Of a stretch of DNA of 64,000 nucleotides, positions 42,501 to 51,093 are shown in pieces. Under the pieces are notes generated by a model. The model had not been told where the DNA came from, did not search any database, and saw only the letters and a program-made list of their open reading frames with translations. Origin of the DNA: Mesorhizobium silamurunense (GTDB lineage Bacteria > Pseudomonadota > Alphaproteobacteria > Rhizobiales > Rhizobiaceae); contig NZ_JHQR01000075.1 of assembly GCF_014843825.1 (NCBI RefSeq), forward strand, positions 1-64,000, in the 5' to 3' direction. Each line of letters starts with the position of its first letter. The first letter of the stretch is position 1. Position numbers and translations under genes: made by a program.

Positions 42501-43874
42501 ATGACCGCGCGGATCCTCGTCGTCGATGACATCCCCGCCAATGTGCGGCTGCTGGAGGTCCGGCTGCTCGCCGAGTATTTCGAGGTGCTGACGGCCGGCA
42601 ACGGCCCGGACGCGATCGAGACCTGCGAGAACGGCAAGGTCGATGTCGTGCTGCTCGACGTGATGATGCCGGGCATGGACGGGTTCGAGGTCTGCAAGCG
42701 GCTGAAGAGCGACCCGGCGACCTCTCACATTCCGGTGGTCATGATCACCGCGCTCGACCAGGTGTCCGACCGGGTGCGCGGCCTCGAGGCCGGCGCCGAC
42801 GATTTTCTCACCAAGCCGGTCAACGATCTGCAGTTGATGACGCGGGTGAAAAGCCTGGTTCGGCTGAAGTCGCTGACCGACGAATTGCGGCTGCGCGCCT
42901 CGACTACGCGCAACATCGGCATCGAGGAACTGCTCAGCCGCAACTTCGCGACGGAAGACACCAAGCCCAAGGTGCTTCTGATCGACGAGCGCAAGTCGTC
43001 GATCGAGCGCGTCCAAAAGATGCTGCGCGGCAGCGCCGAGCTCGATATCGCCACCGATCCGAACGCGGGCTTCTTTCAGGCCGCCGAAACACCCTATGAA
43101 TGCGTGCTGATCTCGACGGCCTTTGCCGACTTCGATGCGCTCAGACTCTGCTCGCAACTGCGCTCGCTCGACCGCACCCGCTTCCTACCGATCATCCTTC
43201 TGGCCGAAGAGGGCGAGGGGGGGCGTATCATCCGGGGCCTCGAACTCGGCATCAACGACTATCTGACGCGGCCGATCGACCAGCACGAACTGACGGCGCG
43301 CCTGCGCACGCAGGTGCGGCGCAAACGCTACAACGACCAGCTGCGGGCCAGCGTCACCCAAACCATCGAGATGGCGGTGACCGACGGGCTGACCGGGCTG
43401 CATAACCGTCGCTACCTCGACAGCCACCTGCAGACGCTGTTCGATCGCGCCGTGGCGCGGCGGCGGCCGCTGTCGGTGATGATCACCGATCTCGACCGCT
43501 TCAAATCCATCAACGACGCTCACGGCCATGACGGCGGCGACGACGTGCTGCGCGAATTCGCCAGGCGGCTGCGCAAGAACGTGCGCGGCATCGATCTCGC
43601 CTGCCGGTTCGGCGGCGAGGAGTTCGTCGTGGTCATGCCTGACACCGACGGGCCCATTGCCGAGAAGGTGGCCGAACGCATCCGCGCCGAGATCGCGCAG
43701 GTGCCCTTTGCAATCGGGACGGACGGCAAGACGATCGAAGTGACCGTCAGCCTCGGTGTGTCGTCGGTGCTGAAGGGAGCGGATACGGTCGCGGCGCTGA
43801 TGAAGCGCGCCGACCTTGCGCTCTACGAGGCCAAGAGCGGCGGCCGCAACCGGGTTGTCGCCAAGGCCGCCTAA
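42501..43874 (+). CDS. pleD: Response regulator diguanylate cyclase PleD
   Basis: 457 residues. Domain order is REC (Asp53 in VLLDVMMPGMDG), a degenerate second REC (about 150-275, no phosphorylatable Asp) and GGDEF (about 290-455) with DGLTGLHNRRYL and GGEEFVVV. The inhibitory site RGID precedes GGEEF by five residues, so feedback by cyclic di-GMP is expected. PleD makes cyclic di-GMP in a phosphorylation- and cell-cycle-dependent way. A repeat element starts at the stop codon. Confidence 0.96.
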   Translation: MTARILVVDDIPANVRLLEVRLLAEYFEVLTAGNGPDAIETCENGKVDVVLLDVMMPGMDGFEVCKRLKSDPATSHIPVVMITALDQVSDRVRGLEAGADDFLTKPVNDLQLMTRVKSLVRLKSLTDELRLRASTTRNIGIEELLSRNFATEDTKPKVLLIDERKSSIERVQKMLRGSAELDIATDPNAGFFQAAETPYECVLISTAFADFDALRLCSQLRSLDRTRFLPIILLAEEGEGGRIIRGLELGINDYLTRPIDQHELTARLRTQVRRKRYNDQLRASVTQTIEMAVTDGLTGLHNRRYLDSHLQTLFDRAVARRRPLSVMITDLDRFKSINDAHGHDGGDDVLREFARRLRKNVRGIDLACRFGGEEFVVVMPDTDGPIAEKVAERIRAEIAQVPFAIGTDGKTIEVTVSLGVSSVLKGADTVAALMKRADLALYEAKSGGRNRVVAKAA

Positions 43875-44007
43875 AGCGCGTTCGTTGAAACGGATTTCGG
43901 CGACGCGCTTCAGCATCCGCGCACTTTTGGGCGACATGCGCTAGGTCTTTTTGATTTGGGCAGGTCGTTTTCTCAAAACCGCCGCACACTTTTGAGCGAC
44001 ACGCATT
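43873..44007. repeat. Composite intergenic palindromic repeat after pleD
   Basis: It begins with AAAGCGCG inside the pleD stop. Blocks such as CACTTTTGGGCGACATGCG and CACTTTTGAGCGACACGC occur twice with changes, and GGTCTTTTTGATT lies between. The start and blocks match the mosaic repeats also seen at 40816 and 48213. It lies between convergent genes. Confidence 0.55.
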
Positions 44008-44395
44008 GTAGAGGTCGCTAATATCCAGTCATCCGACAGGGTTACGAATTTACCTTAACCCAAGCGATTCGGAAGCCGTGGTTAAGAAATGGTTGATTTT
44101 CATACGTTCTTGCGCAAATCTGCTTCGCATAGACCGAAAACGAAGCCGGCACGAGGGTAGACTGCCCGGCTCGATCCTAAAAATACCCCATGATGCTCAG
44201 GTCCGCCGCATCTCCTGGGTCCGTGGGGTCGGCCGGCCGGCGCTGGCACATAGTGGCCTCCTCGTACCGCTGCCAAACGCCGACCGGCCCCCTTTTCCAG
44301 AAAAGAGATCAGGATTCCGCACCAAACGGTGGAGTCCATTGCGTTTTGTCGTAGGCGAAACGGGATCAACTTCGAGGCAAGGTCGCTCCGACGCC
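44008..44395. other. Intergenic stretch without a supported gene
   Basis: Both strands carry only short open frames that run into the antisense of the outer-membrane gene. TTAA-N7-TTGA at 44082-44096 resembles a CtrA half-match, but no gene starts downstream. No RNA gene or repeat was recognised. Confidence 0.4.
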
Positions 44396-45073
44396 TCAGA
44401 ATTTGAGGCTGATGCCGGCGCGCAATTCATGGAAACGTGGATGCTGCTCGTACGTACCACCGACGGGCGGGGGCCAGTCGAAGCGGGTGGTCCCGAAATC
44501 GCTATAGCGATATTCCAGGCGCGCGGTCATCCAGTCCGTCAGCGCAACTTCGCCGCCGCCGCCGACGGTCCATCCGGTCTTGGAGATCGTGGCATTGGCG
44601 GGCGGTACTGCATTGGCCAGCGAAACATAGGAATACTTCAACTCGGTGAACGCGGCGCCGCCGGTGACATAGAGAAGGAGGCGGTCCATCGGCCCGAGCC
44701 GCCCACGGATAGAAGCCTCCCAGTTCTTTCGGGCGTCGAACCTATTGCCGAAGGCAGTGATGCTGTCACTCACACGGCCGAGTTCAGCGTCGCCCTCAAT
44801 GCCGAGCACGATCCGGTCAATCTGGTAGTTGTAGCCGACGTGGATGCCGCCCAGTCCGCCGGTCGGATGGAAATCCTGGAAGAAGCCGGTCGGCGCTCCG
44901 GTCGCCATAAGGAACTCAGTGGAGCGGTCGTTGCTCCATTGATAATCACCCTGGATGCCGACATAAAGGCCCGTCCAGTTGAAAGTCGGCGCTGCGACAA
45001 CCGGCGATAAATCGGCAGCCTTGGCCGCGACCGTGGAAAAGACCAAGTTGCCGACAACAGTCCGGCGAACCAT
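44396..45073 (-). CDS. Outer-membrane beta-barrel protein (opacity/Omp25-like), signal peptide possibly frameshifted
   Basis: 225 residues from the ATG at 45073. The mature part after AKA-ADL is a small eight-stranded barrel: FNWTGLYVGIQGDYQW, GGIHVGYNYQ, ASIRGRLGPMDRLLLYVTGG, ARLEYRYSDFG and a terminal LRAGISLKF with C-terminal Phe. It sits in the outer membrane; many rhizobial relatives exist. The start is uncertain. An upstream ATG at 45084 has GGGGG before it and reads MTHRWFAGLLSAT, then shifts frame; adding one base near 45047 would join it to LVFSTVAAKAADL as a better signal peptide. Confidence 0.75.
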   Translation of the reverse strand: MVRRTVVGNLVFSTVAAKAADLSPVVAAPTFNWTGLYVGIQGDYQWSNDRSTEFLMATGAPTGFFQDFHPTGGLGGIHVGYNYQIDRIVLGIEGDAELGRVSDSITAFGNRFDARKNWEASIRGRLGPMDRLLLYVTGGAAFTELKYSYVSLANAVPPANATISKTGWTVGGGGEVALTDWMTARLEYRYSDFGTTRFDWPPPVGGTYEQHPRFHELRAGISLKF

Positions 45074-45257
45074 CGATGCGTCATGAAGCCCCCGCTTCCG
45101 CTGATCCCGCTGTGTTGCAGAATCGTACTGTAAGCAGGTCCCGCTCGGCTCGATGTGACGGCGCTGCCACACTTGGTGCGAAAATTCGGTGCGCGATCCT
45201 ACGGCGGCCAGCTGATCCGGCGTCGCAGGGTCCGTTTTGATCGGGTAAGCCCATCGA

Positions 45258-45284
45258 CGAAAAACGCCGCCCTTAGGGCGGCGC
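45258..45284 (-). terminator. Intrinsic terminator of rpmG
   Basis: On the minus strand an eight-base perfect stem (CGCCGCCC / GGGCGGCG) with a three-base loop is followed by TTTTT. It lies 26 bases after the rpmG stop. Confidence 0.85.
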
Positions 45285-45309
45285 TTTGGCATTCTCGGAG
45301 GAAACCGGA

Positions 45310-45477
45310 TTACTTGATCTTGGTTTCTTTGAACTCGACATGCTTCTTGGCGACCGGATCGTACTTGCGGAACGACAGCTTGTCCGTCTTGGTGCGGCTG
45401 TTCTTGCTGGTCACGTAGAAGAAACCGGTGTCGGCGGTCGACAGAAGCTTGATCTTGATGTTTGCGGCTTTGGCCAT
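45310..45477 (-). CDS. rpmG: 50S ribosomal protein L33
   Basis: 55 residues: [18 protein letters not shown] at the start and [18 protein letters not shown] near the end, which is L33 at its normal length. It is a component of the large ribosomal subunit. The gene is short and lies alone between the beta-barrel gene and the NIF3-like gene. A strong intrinsic terminator follows. Confidence 0.96.
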   Translation of the reverse strand: MAKAANIKIKLLSTADTGFFYVTSKNSRTKTDKLSFRKYDPVAKKHVEFKETKIK

Positions 45478-45630
45478 GATGTTCGTCCGTTAATGTTCGT
45501 GGAGTTTTGGCCGCTGGAACACGGGAAAACACCCGGACGCGGGAAACTTGGCGCGACACATAAAGAACGCGCCCGGAAAGTCAAGCCCAAGCGCCTTCCT
45601 GCCCCGTTTTGACCCAGCGGAACCCGCCGG

Positions 45631-46089
45631 TCAGGCGTTCTCCCTGACCTGCAGATCGGCCTTCTTCCAGTCGCCGGTCGTATTCCACCAGCGGTTCGGA
45701 TTGGCACGGTCATCGAGGCCCTTGGAACGGCAGGTCAGCAACGGCTGGATGCGGATCACCGGCTCCTCATAGGAGTGAGCCTGGAATATGGCCTCAACGA
45801 CGCGCGCGGCAAGCGCCTGGTCGTCGGGCAGTTCGAACGACACCTCGACCGTGCCCGGCCGCCTGCGCAGCTCGATCTCGGCGCCCGCGGCAGCCCCTTC
45901 GAGCGTCCGGTAGCGCTCGATGCCTTGCGCCGACTGGTAGGCGTTGCCGTCATACTTGCCCATGCGCAGCGGCGTGATCGCCACGACCGCCTCCATGATG
46001 CGCTCGACATCGGCCGCCGGCGCCTGGAAGGTGACGAGCAGGAGCAGTTCCATCCTGAGGGACTTGGTTTCAAAGCCGCTGTCGATCAT
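45631..46089 (-). CDS. NIF3 insert-like (YqfO-like) small protein
   Basis: 152 residues from the ATG at 46089 with GAGGAGAG upstream. Residues 14-115 have a ferredoxin-like beta-alpha pattern with ITPLRMGKYDGNAYQSAQG and an acidic C-part FQAHSYEEPVIRIQ. This resembles the small domain inserted in NIF3/YqfO proteins, here as a stand-alone protein. Function unknown; the family call is moderate. Confidence 0.6.
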   Translation of the reverse strand: MIDSGFETKSLRMELLLLVTFQAPAADVERIMEAVVAITPLRMGKYDGNAYQSAQGIERYRTLEGAAAGAEIELRRRPGTVEVSFELPDDQALAARVVEAIFQAHSYEEPVIRIQPLLTCRSKGLDDRANPNRWWNTTGDWKKADLQVRENA

Positions 46090-46187
46090 CCGATCTCTCC
46101 TCGCTATACCTGCGTTGGAGCGAGGGTATAGCAGGGGTGCTGCTGACACGGTGATGTCAGGATACCCAAGCCTCGCGACATTCCGCG

Positions 46188-47363
46188 CTAGAGAATTTTC
46201 CGCACCAGCCTGGCGCAGACCAGGAGCATATAGGCGGCGAAGAACAGCGCGAGCGACCAGCCGAAGCCAGAGGGGCCGAAGGCGTCCATGCCGATGCCGA
46301 TCGCCTGCGGGCCGATCACCATGCCGACGCCGTAGCACAGCACGAAGGCGGCGTTGGCGGAGGCGAGCTCGTGGCCGGAGAGTTGCGAGCCGAGATGGGC
46401 AAGGCCGATCGTGTACATGGCGGCGACCACGCCGCCCCAGACGAACAGCAGGGCCGCCATCAGGTGCCAGTTTTGGGCGAAGAACGGCATGAAAACGGTT
46501 CCGATGAGACCGACCGTGGCGCAGGCCAGAAGCAGGTAGCGGCGGTCGGAGACGCGGTCGCTAATCATGCCGATCGGTATCTGCAAGAGCACGTTGCCGA
46601 GGCCGATCATGGTCAGGAGCAGTGCTGCGTCGGCCTCCGAGTATCCTAAGCGGTTGCCATAGACCGGGAACAGCGAGAAGCCGCCGGTCTCGACGGCGCC
46701 GAACACCAGAACGGCGAAGGTCGCGGTCGGCACCATCCAGATGTAGCGCAGGAAGTGGCTGGTCTCACTGTCGGCGACTATGGTCGGACTCTCGTTGCGC
46801 GCTGCAAGCACCGGAATGGCTGCGAGCGTCACCAGCGCAATGGTGACACCAAACGGCAGGAAGCCGCCTGAGCCGAGATGAGCGAACAGCCACGGCCCGG
46901 CGGCGAAGCCCAGGGAAAGCACCGTGGCGTAGATGCCGAGTACAAGGCCGCGGCGATGCGGCGGCGCCGAGGTGCTGATCCAGAATTCCGACAGAATGAA
47001 GAGCACCGTCAGCGAGATATGCAGCGCGACGCGCAGCGGAAACCACATCCAGAAATCCGGCGCGAAATGGAAGCCGACAAAGGCAAGCGCGCCAACGGCG
47101 ATCATCAAAAGCATGGTCCAGGCGACGCCGAGCCGCATGGCAAGCGGCGTGGCGAGCGGCGCTCCGGCGATCGAGGCAAGGCCGGCGACCGCGGTGTTGA
47201 GGCCGATCATCGAGGCCGAATGGCCGCGCGTTTCGAGGATGACGCTGAGCAGCGGCATGCCGAGGCCGATGGCGATGCCGACCACGCTGATCGAGGAGAT
47301 CGCCGCAATCATCGGCAACCAGTGTACGCGTTCGTCGCCCTTTTGCTGGGTATCGACCGTCAT
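46188..47363 (-). CDS. Major facilitator superfamily transporter
   Basis: 391 residues from the ATG at 47363 with twelve membrane segments. The MFS loop motif appears as ISDRVSDRRYLL between helices 8 and 9. It looks like a sugar or drug exporter of the YcaD-like type. It is 20 bases after a Nudix hydrolase gene on the same strand and may share its transcript. A longer in-frame reading to 47732 is only antisense shadow of that gene. Confidence 0.88.
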   Translation of the reverse strand: MTVDTQQKGDERVHWLPMIAAISSISVVGIAIGLGMPLLSVILETRGHSASMIGLNTAVAGLASIAGAPLATPLAMRLGVAWTMLLMIAVGALAFVGFHFAPDFWMWFPLRVALHISLTVLFILSEFWISTSAPPHRRGLVLGIYATVLSLGFAAGPWLFAHLGSGGFLPFGVTIALVTLAAIPVLAARNESPTIVADSETSHFLRYIWMVPTATFAVLVFGAVETGGFSLFPVYGNRLGYSEADAALLLTMIGLGNVLLQIPIGMISDRVSDRRYLLLACATVGLIGTVFMPFFAQNWHLMAALLFVWGGVVAAMYTIGLAHLGSQLSGHELASANAAFVLCYGVGMVIGPQAIGIGMDAFGPSGFGWSLALFFAAYMLLVCARLVRKIL

Positions 47364-47383
47364 GGAATATGGATGCTCTACTT

Positions 47384-48124
47384 CTAAAGGACTTCGCGGA
47401 CGAAGCGGTTTCGGATCAGCCGGAAAAACGGCACGGCACCGCCCGGACTCAGCAAGGGATCGTTCGTGAGCCGCTTTTCCAGTTCTTCCAGGATCATGCG
47501 GGTAATGTCGGGAATGTCGGCCTTGCGCGCCTCGGCGAGCGGCAGCCAGACGAGTTCTTCCAGCTCGTTGGTCGGGCCGCCGTCCGGCAATTCCACGGCG
47601 ACATCCTCGCGCCAGGCGCTGAAGAAGCGCGTGTCGAAACGGCGCACGCGGTTGGGCGGGGTGATGGCGCGGGCGATGAAGCGCAGGGCGTCCAGCGACG
47701 GCGTCACGCCGTGTTCGACGAAACCCTGCCAATCGCGCTTGGCGGTCGCGAACGGGCCCTTGCGGCCGATCAGCAGGCCGGCTTCCTCGTAAGTCTCACG
47801 GATTGCCGACAAGGCGATGGCGCGTGCCCTCGCGGCGCTCGCGCGGCCGGGACCGCTGGCGAGCCTTGCCTCGTCCTTGGCGTGCAGCGGGGCGGCCACT
47901 GGAATGCGGCTGTCGGCGGGGTCGGTGCGGCCGCCGGGGAAGACGAATTTCCCGGGCATGAAGGCATGCCCGGCATGGCGCCGGCCCATCAGCACCAGAA
48001 CGTCGCTGCCGCTCCGGTCGAGCAGGATCAAGGTTGCGGCATCGCGCGGGCGAAGCAGCCGGCCGCCGTGCACTGCCAAGCCTTTATCGAGCTTGTCGAC
48101 ATCCGCCCTGGTCATTCCTTCCAT
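47384..48124 (-). CDS. Nudix hydrolase with insertion in the Nudix box
   Basis: 246 residues. The Nudix motif is split: FPGGRTDP near residue 65, then about 30 extra residues before AIRETYEEAGLL near residue 110. This layout resembles the NUDT19-like (CoA diphosphatase type) group. It should hydrolyse a nucleoside diphosphate linked to another moiety, possibly CoA derivatives. It is upstream of the MFS gene on the same strand. Confidence 0.85.
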   Translation of the reverse strand: MEGMTRADVDKLDKGLAVHGGRLLRPRDAATLILLDRSGSDVLVLMGRRHAGHAFMPGKFVFPGGRTDPADSRIPVAAPLHAKDEARLASGPGRASAARARAIALSAIRETYEEAGLLIGRKGPFATAKRDWQGFVEHGVTPSLDALRFIARAITPPNRVRRFDTRFFSAWREDVAVELPDGGPTNELEELVWLPLAEARKADIPDITRMILEELEKRLTNDPLLSPGGAVPFFRLIRNRFVREVL

Positions 48125-48212
48125 GCGCTCGACCTAGCGGAAACTTCTCGAATGCGAAAGTGGCTTGCGGGTTCGGGCCTTTGCACCAGCCTCGGACGAA
48201 AAGTCGCTGCTG

Positions 48213-48269
48213 GAGCAATTCCAGGAAAAGCGCGCAGCGGCTTTCGGTCCGCAATTGCATAAAACAGAG
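48213..48269. repeat. Intergenic palindromic repeat (GCAATTCC type)
   Basis: GAGCAATTCCAGGAAAAG pairs imperfectly with CTTTCGGTCCGCAATTGC to form one hairpin. The sequence is close to a repeat that I recall as very frequent in Mesorhizobium and relatives. It lies in a 192-base gap upstream of the Nudix gene. Confidence 0.65.
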
Positions 48270-48316
48270 GCTTGGAGATGGTCGTTGTCTCTATCAAAGG
48301 CAGAACCGCTGCAGGC

Positions 48317-48784
48317 TTAGGGATGCGGTTCAAACTCGTCCTTCTCGCCGCCGAAGCCGTGCATATAGAGCGCCCATTGCAGGCCGATGACGGCACCTTT
48401 GACCGGCTGCAGCAGCGCGATGGCCAGAACGAGGGTCAGCGGCACCCAGATCAGCGCGTGCTGCCACAGCGTAAGCGTCGAGGTCGCCTCCACGCCCATA
48501 AAGGCGCCAACCACGATGTGGCCGACGATGACGATCACCAGATAGGCGGGAAGGTCGTCGGCGCGGTGGTGGTGAAGCTCCTCGCCGCAGACGCTGCATT
48601 TGTCGACAGGCTTGGTGAAGGCGTGGAACAGCTTGCCTTCGCCGCAATGCGGGCAGCGGCCAAGCAGACCGCGCTTGATCGCCGTCCACAGCGGACGCGC
48701 GACACGGCCCGAATGATGCTCGCCGCCGAAAACCTGTTCTTCCACCCCAAGTCCTTTAGGCACCCCAAGTCCTTTTGGCATCAT
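48317..48784 (-). CDS. DUF983 membrane protein
   Basis: 155 residues. Four cysteines (GRCPHCGEGKLF and KCSVCGEELHHH) form a zinc ribbon, then two membrane helices (LVIVIVGHIVVGAFM and LIWVPLTLVLAIALL). This is the DUF983 family of unknown function. The start overlaps the rnr stop by four bases (ATGA). The N-terminus contains two copies of PKGLGV in tandem, from an 18-base duplication. Confidence 0.85.
   Translation of the reverse strand: MMPKGLGVPKGLGVEEQVFGGEHHSGRVARPLWTAIKRGLLGRCPHCGEGKLFHAFTKPVDKCSVCGEELHHHRADDLPAYLVIVIVGHIVVGAFMGVEATSTLTLWQHALIWVPLTLVLAIALLQPVKGAVIGLQWALYMHGFGGEKDEFEPHP
48740..48775. repeat. Tandem 18-base duplication inside the DUF983 gene
   Basis: CACCCCAAGTCCTTTAGG is followed at once by a copy with one difference (A to T). 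It keeps the frame and adds six residues (PKGLGV) at the N-terminus. Confidence 0.85.
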
Positions 48785-51087
48785 CTTCTCCTGCCGCGGG
48801 GCCCGAAACGCGACTGCGATGCGCGGGCGCGGCCCTTGGCCTTGTGGAACGACCGTCGCGAGCCGGGCAGCGGCTTCGGGTCGCTCAGCATCTCGAAACG
48901 CATCGCGCCGGCCATCGGCGCGACCTCGAGCAACCGAACCTCGACGCGATCGGCAAGCTGATAGCCCTTGCCGATGCGCTCTCCGAACAGCGATCGAGCG
49001 GTTTCGTCGTAGATATAGTAGTCGCCGCCGAGGCTTGACACCGGAATAAAGCCATCAGCGCCGTACTGCGGCAATTGGACAAAGAGTCCCGCCTTGGTGA
49101 CGCCGGAGATGCGGGCGTCGAAGGTGTCGTTGATGCGCTCTGCAAGGTAGGCTGCGATCAACCGGTCGACCGTATCGCGTTCGGCGGCCATGGCCCGGCG
49201 CTCGGTGGCCGAGATCAGCGCGCCGACCTCTTCCAGCCGATCCGCCTCCTGCTGCGTCAGGCCGCCGGCACCGAGACCGAGCGCGGCAATCAGTCCGCGA
49301 TGCACGATGAGATCCGCATAGCGCCGGATCGGCGAGGTGAAATGCGCATAGCGTCTCAGGTTGAGACCGAAATGGCCGATGTTCTTCGGCGAATATTCGG
49401 CCTGGCTCTGCGAGCGCAGCACCACTTCATTGACCAGCGCCTCGTTGTCGGCGCCGCGCACCCGCTCCAGAATGCCGTTGAACTGCCCCGGCCGCATCTG
49501 CGCGCCGCGCGCCAGTGACAGGCCAAGTGTGTGCAGGAATTCGCGCAGCGATTCCTGCTTGGCGAGCGAAGGCGCATCGTGGATGCGGTAGACCAGGGGC
49601 TCTTTCTTGCCTTCAAGCGTCTCCGCGGCCGCGACATTGGCCTGGATCATGAACTCCTCGATAAGCTTATGGGCGTCGAGGCGCTCCGGCACGACGACAC
49701 GGTCGACGGTGCCGTCCGGCTTGAGCAGGATCTTGCGTTCCGGCAGCTCCAGTTCGAGCGGCTGGCGGCTGTCGCGGCCGCGCTTCAGCACCGCATAGGC
49801 GTCCCATAGCGGCTTGAGAACTGTGTCAAGGATCGGCCCCGTCTTGTCGTCCGGCGCGCCGTCGATCGCCGCCTGCGCCTGCGGATAGGCGAGCTTGGCC
49901 GCCGACTTCATCATGACGCGGTGGAAGGAGTGCCTGAGCTTGCGGCCTTCGGCGGAAAAGGTCATGCGAACGGCGATGGCCGGACGGTCCTCGCCTTCGC
50001 GCAGCGAACAGAGATCGTTGGAAATGCGCTCGGGCAGCATCGGCACGACGCGATCCGGGAAATAGACCGAATTGCCGCGCTTCAGCGCTTCACGATCGAG
50101 CGGCGTGCCGTAGCGGATATAGGCCGCGACGTCGGCGATCGCCACTGTGGCGATGACGCCGCCGGGATTCTTCTCGTCGGCATCGGGCATGGCGAAGACC
50201 GCGTCGTCGTGGTCCTTGGCGTCGGCCGGATCGATGGTGACCAGCGGCAGGTCGCGCCAGTCCTCGCGGTCGGCAAGCGTTGCCGGTTTCATCGCATCGG
50301 CTTCGGCGATCACATCGGCCGGAAAGACGTGCGGAATATCGTGGGCGTGGATGGCGATCATCGAGACCGCCTTCTCGCTGGACAGCGAGCCCAGCACTGC
50401 CAGCACCTTGGCGCGCGGTAGCCCGTAGCGCGAAGCGCGCGCCGGCTCGACCTCGACAAGATCGCCGTTTTTGGCCCCGTTCTGGAATTCCTTGTCGACG
50501 ATCAGCTCGGGCTGGCGGCGTTCCACCGGCTCGATGCGGAAGCTGCCGTCCTTCAGCACGCGGAAGACGCCGAGCACCGCCTCGCTGCGTTTCTCGAAGA
50601 TCTTCATCACCCGCCCGGTATAGGCCGGGCCGGCAGGATCGTCGGTCGGGAAGGTCTTGGCGAGCACACGGTCGCCGATGCCAGGGACGGGGCCGCTGGC
50701 GCCGCGCGACATGCGGATGGCAATGACAGGCGGCGAGCCGGGGCCGGTATATTCGCTCGGGTTGGCCTGCAGCACGCCGTCGGCGTCACGACCGACAATG
50801 TCGAGCACGGCGACATGGGGCAAGGCACCTGCGCGAGTGAGGCGTTTGCGCTCCCTTGTCAGCAGGCCTTCGTCCTGCAAGTCGCGCAGCAGGTCCTTCA
50901 GCCAGATGCGGTCCTCGCCGCGCAACGCGAAGGCCTTGGCGATCTCACGTTTTCCGGAGCGATCGGGATTCTCGGCGATGTAGCGCAGGATTTCGTCGCG
51001 CGAGGGCCGGTAGTCGTCCTTGACCTTGGCCCGGGTGTCGGCGCCGCGCGGATCGCCGTGGCTTCTTCCGGAGATCCTGCGCGCCAC
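48781..51087 (-). CDS. rnr: Ribonuclease R
   Basis: 768 residues. Order: a helical N-terminal region, cold-shock-like OB domains, the RNB catalytic domain (DPADAKDHDDAVFA with the metal-binding Asp cluster) and an S1 domain (DARISGVTKAGLFVQL). A basic tail ends the protein. It is a 3'-5' exoribonuclease that degrades structured RNA. The stop of topA lies seven bases upstream on the same strand, so topA-rnr-DUF983 is one operon. Confidence 0.95.
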   Translation of the reverse strand: MARRISGRSHGDPRGADTRAKVKDDYRPSRDEILRYIAENPDRSGKREIAKAFALRGEDRIWLKDLLRDLQDEGLLTRERKRLTRAGALPHVAVLDIVGRDADGVLQANPSEYTGPGSPPVIAIRMSRGASGPVPGIGDRVLAKTFPTDDPAGPAYTGRVMKIFEKRSEAVLGVFRVLKDGSFRIEPVERRQPELIVDKEFQNGAKNGDLVEVEPARASRYGLPRAKVLAVLGSLSSEKAVSMIAIHAHDIPHVFPADVIAEADAMKPATLADREDWRDLPLVTIDPADAKDHDDAVFAMPDADEKNPGGVIATVAIADVAAYIRYGTPLDREALKRGNSVYFPDRVVPMLPERISNDLCSLREGEDRPAIAVRMTFSAEGRKLRHSFHRVMMKSAAKLAYPQAQAAIDGAPDDKTGPILDTVLKPLWDAYAVLKRGRDSRQPLELELPERKILLKPDGTVDRVVVPERLDAHKLIEEFMIQANVAAAETLEGKKEPLVYRIHDAPSLAKQESLREFLHTLGLSLARGAQMRPGQFNGILERVRGADNEALVNEVVLRSQSQAEYSPKNIGHFGLNLRRYAHFTSPIRRYADLIVHRGLIAALGLGAGGLTQQEADRLEEVGALISATERRAMAAERDTVDRLIAAYLAERINDTFDARISGVTKAGLFVQLPQYGADGFIPVSSLGGDYYIYDETARSLFGERIGKGYQLADRVEVRLLEVAPMAGAMRFEMLSDPKPLPGSRRSFHKAKGRARASQSRFGPRGRRR

Positions 51088-51093
51088 GTCGTA

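Noticed and set aside
44082-44096. TTAA-N7-TTGA, close to a CtrA site
   Set aside because: One mismatch, and no gene starts downstream on either strand.
44078-45010. A 310-codon plus-strand frame over the beta-barrel gene
   Set aside because: Most of it is antisense to the barrel protein; the free first part has no ribosome site or family.
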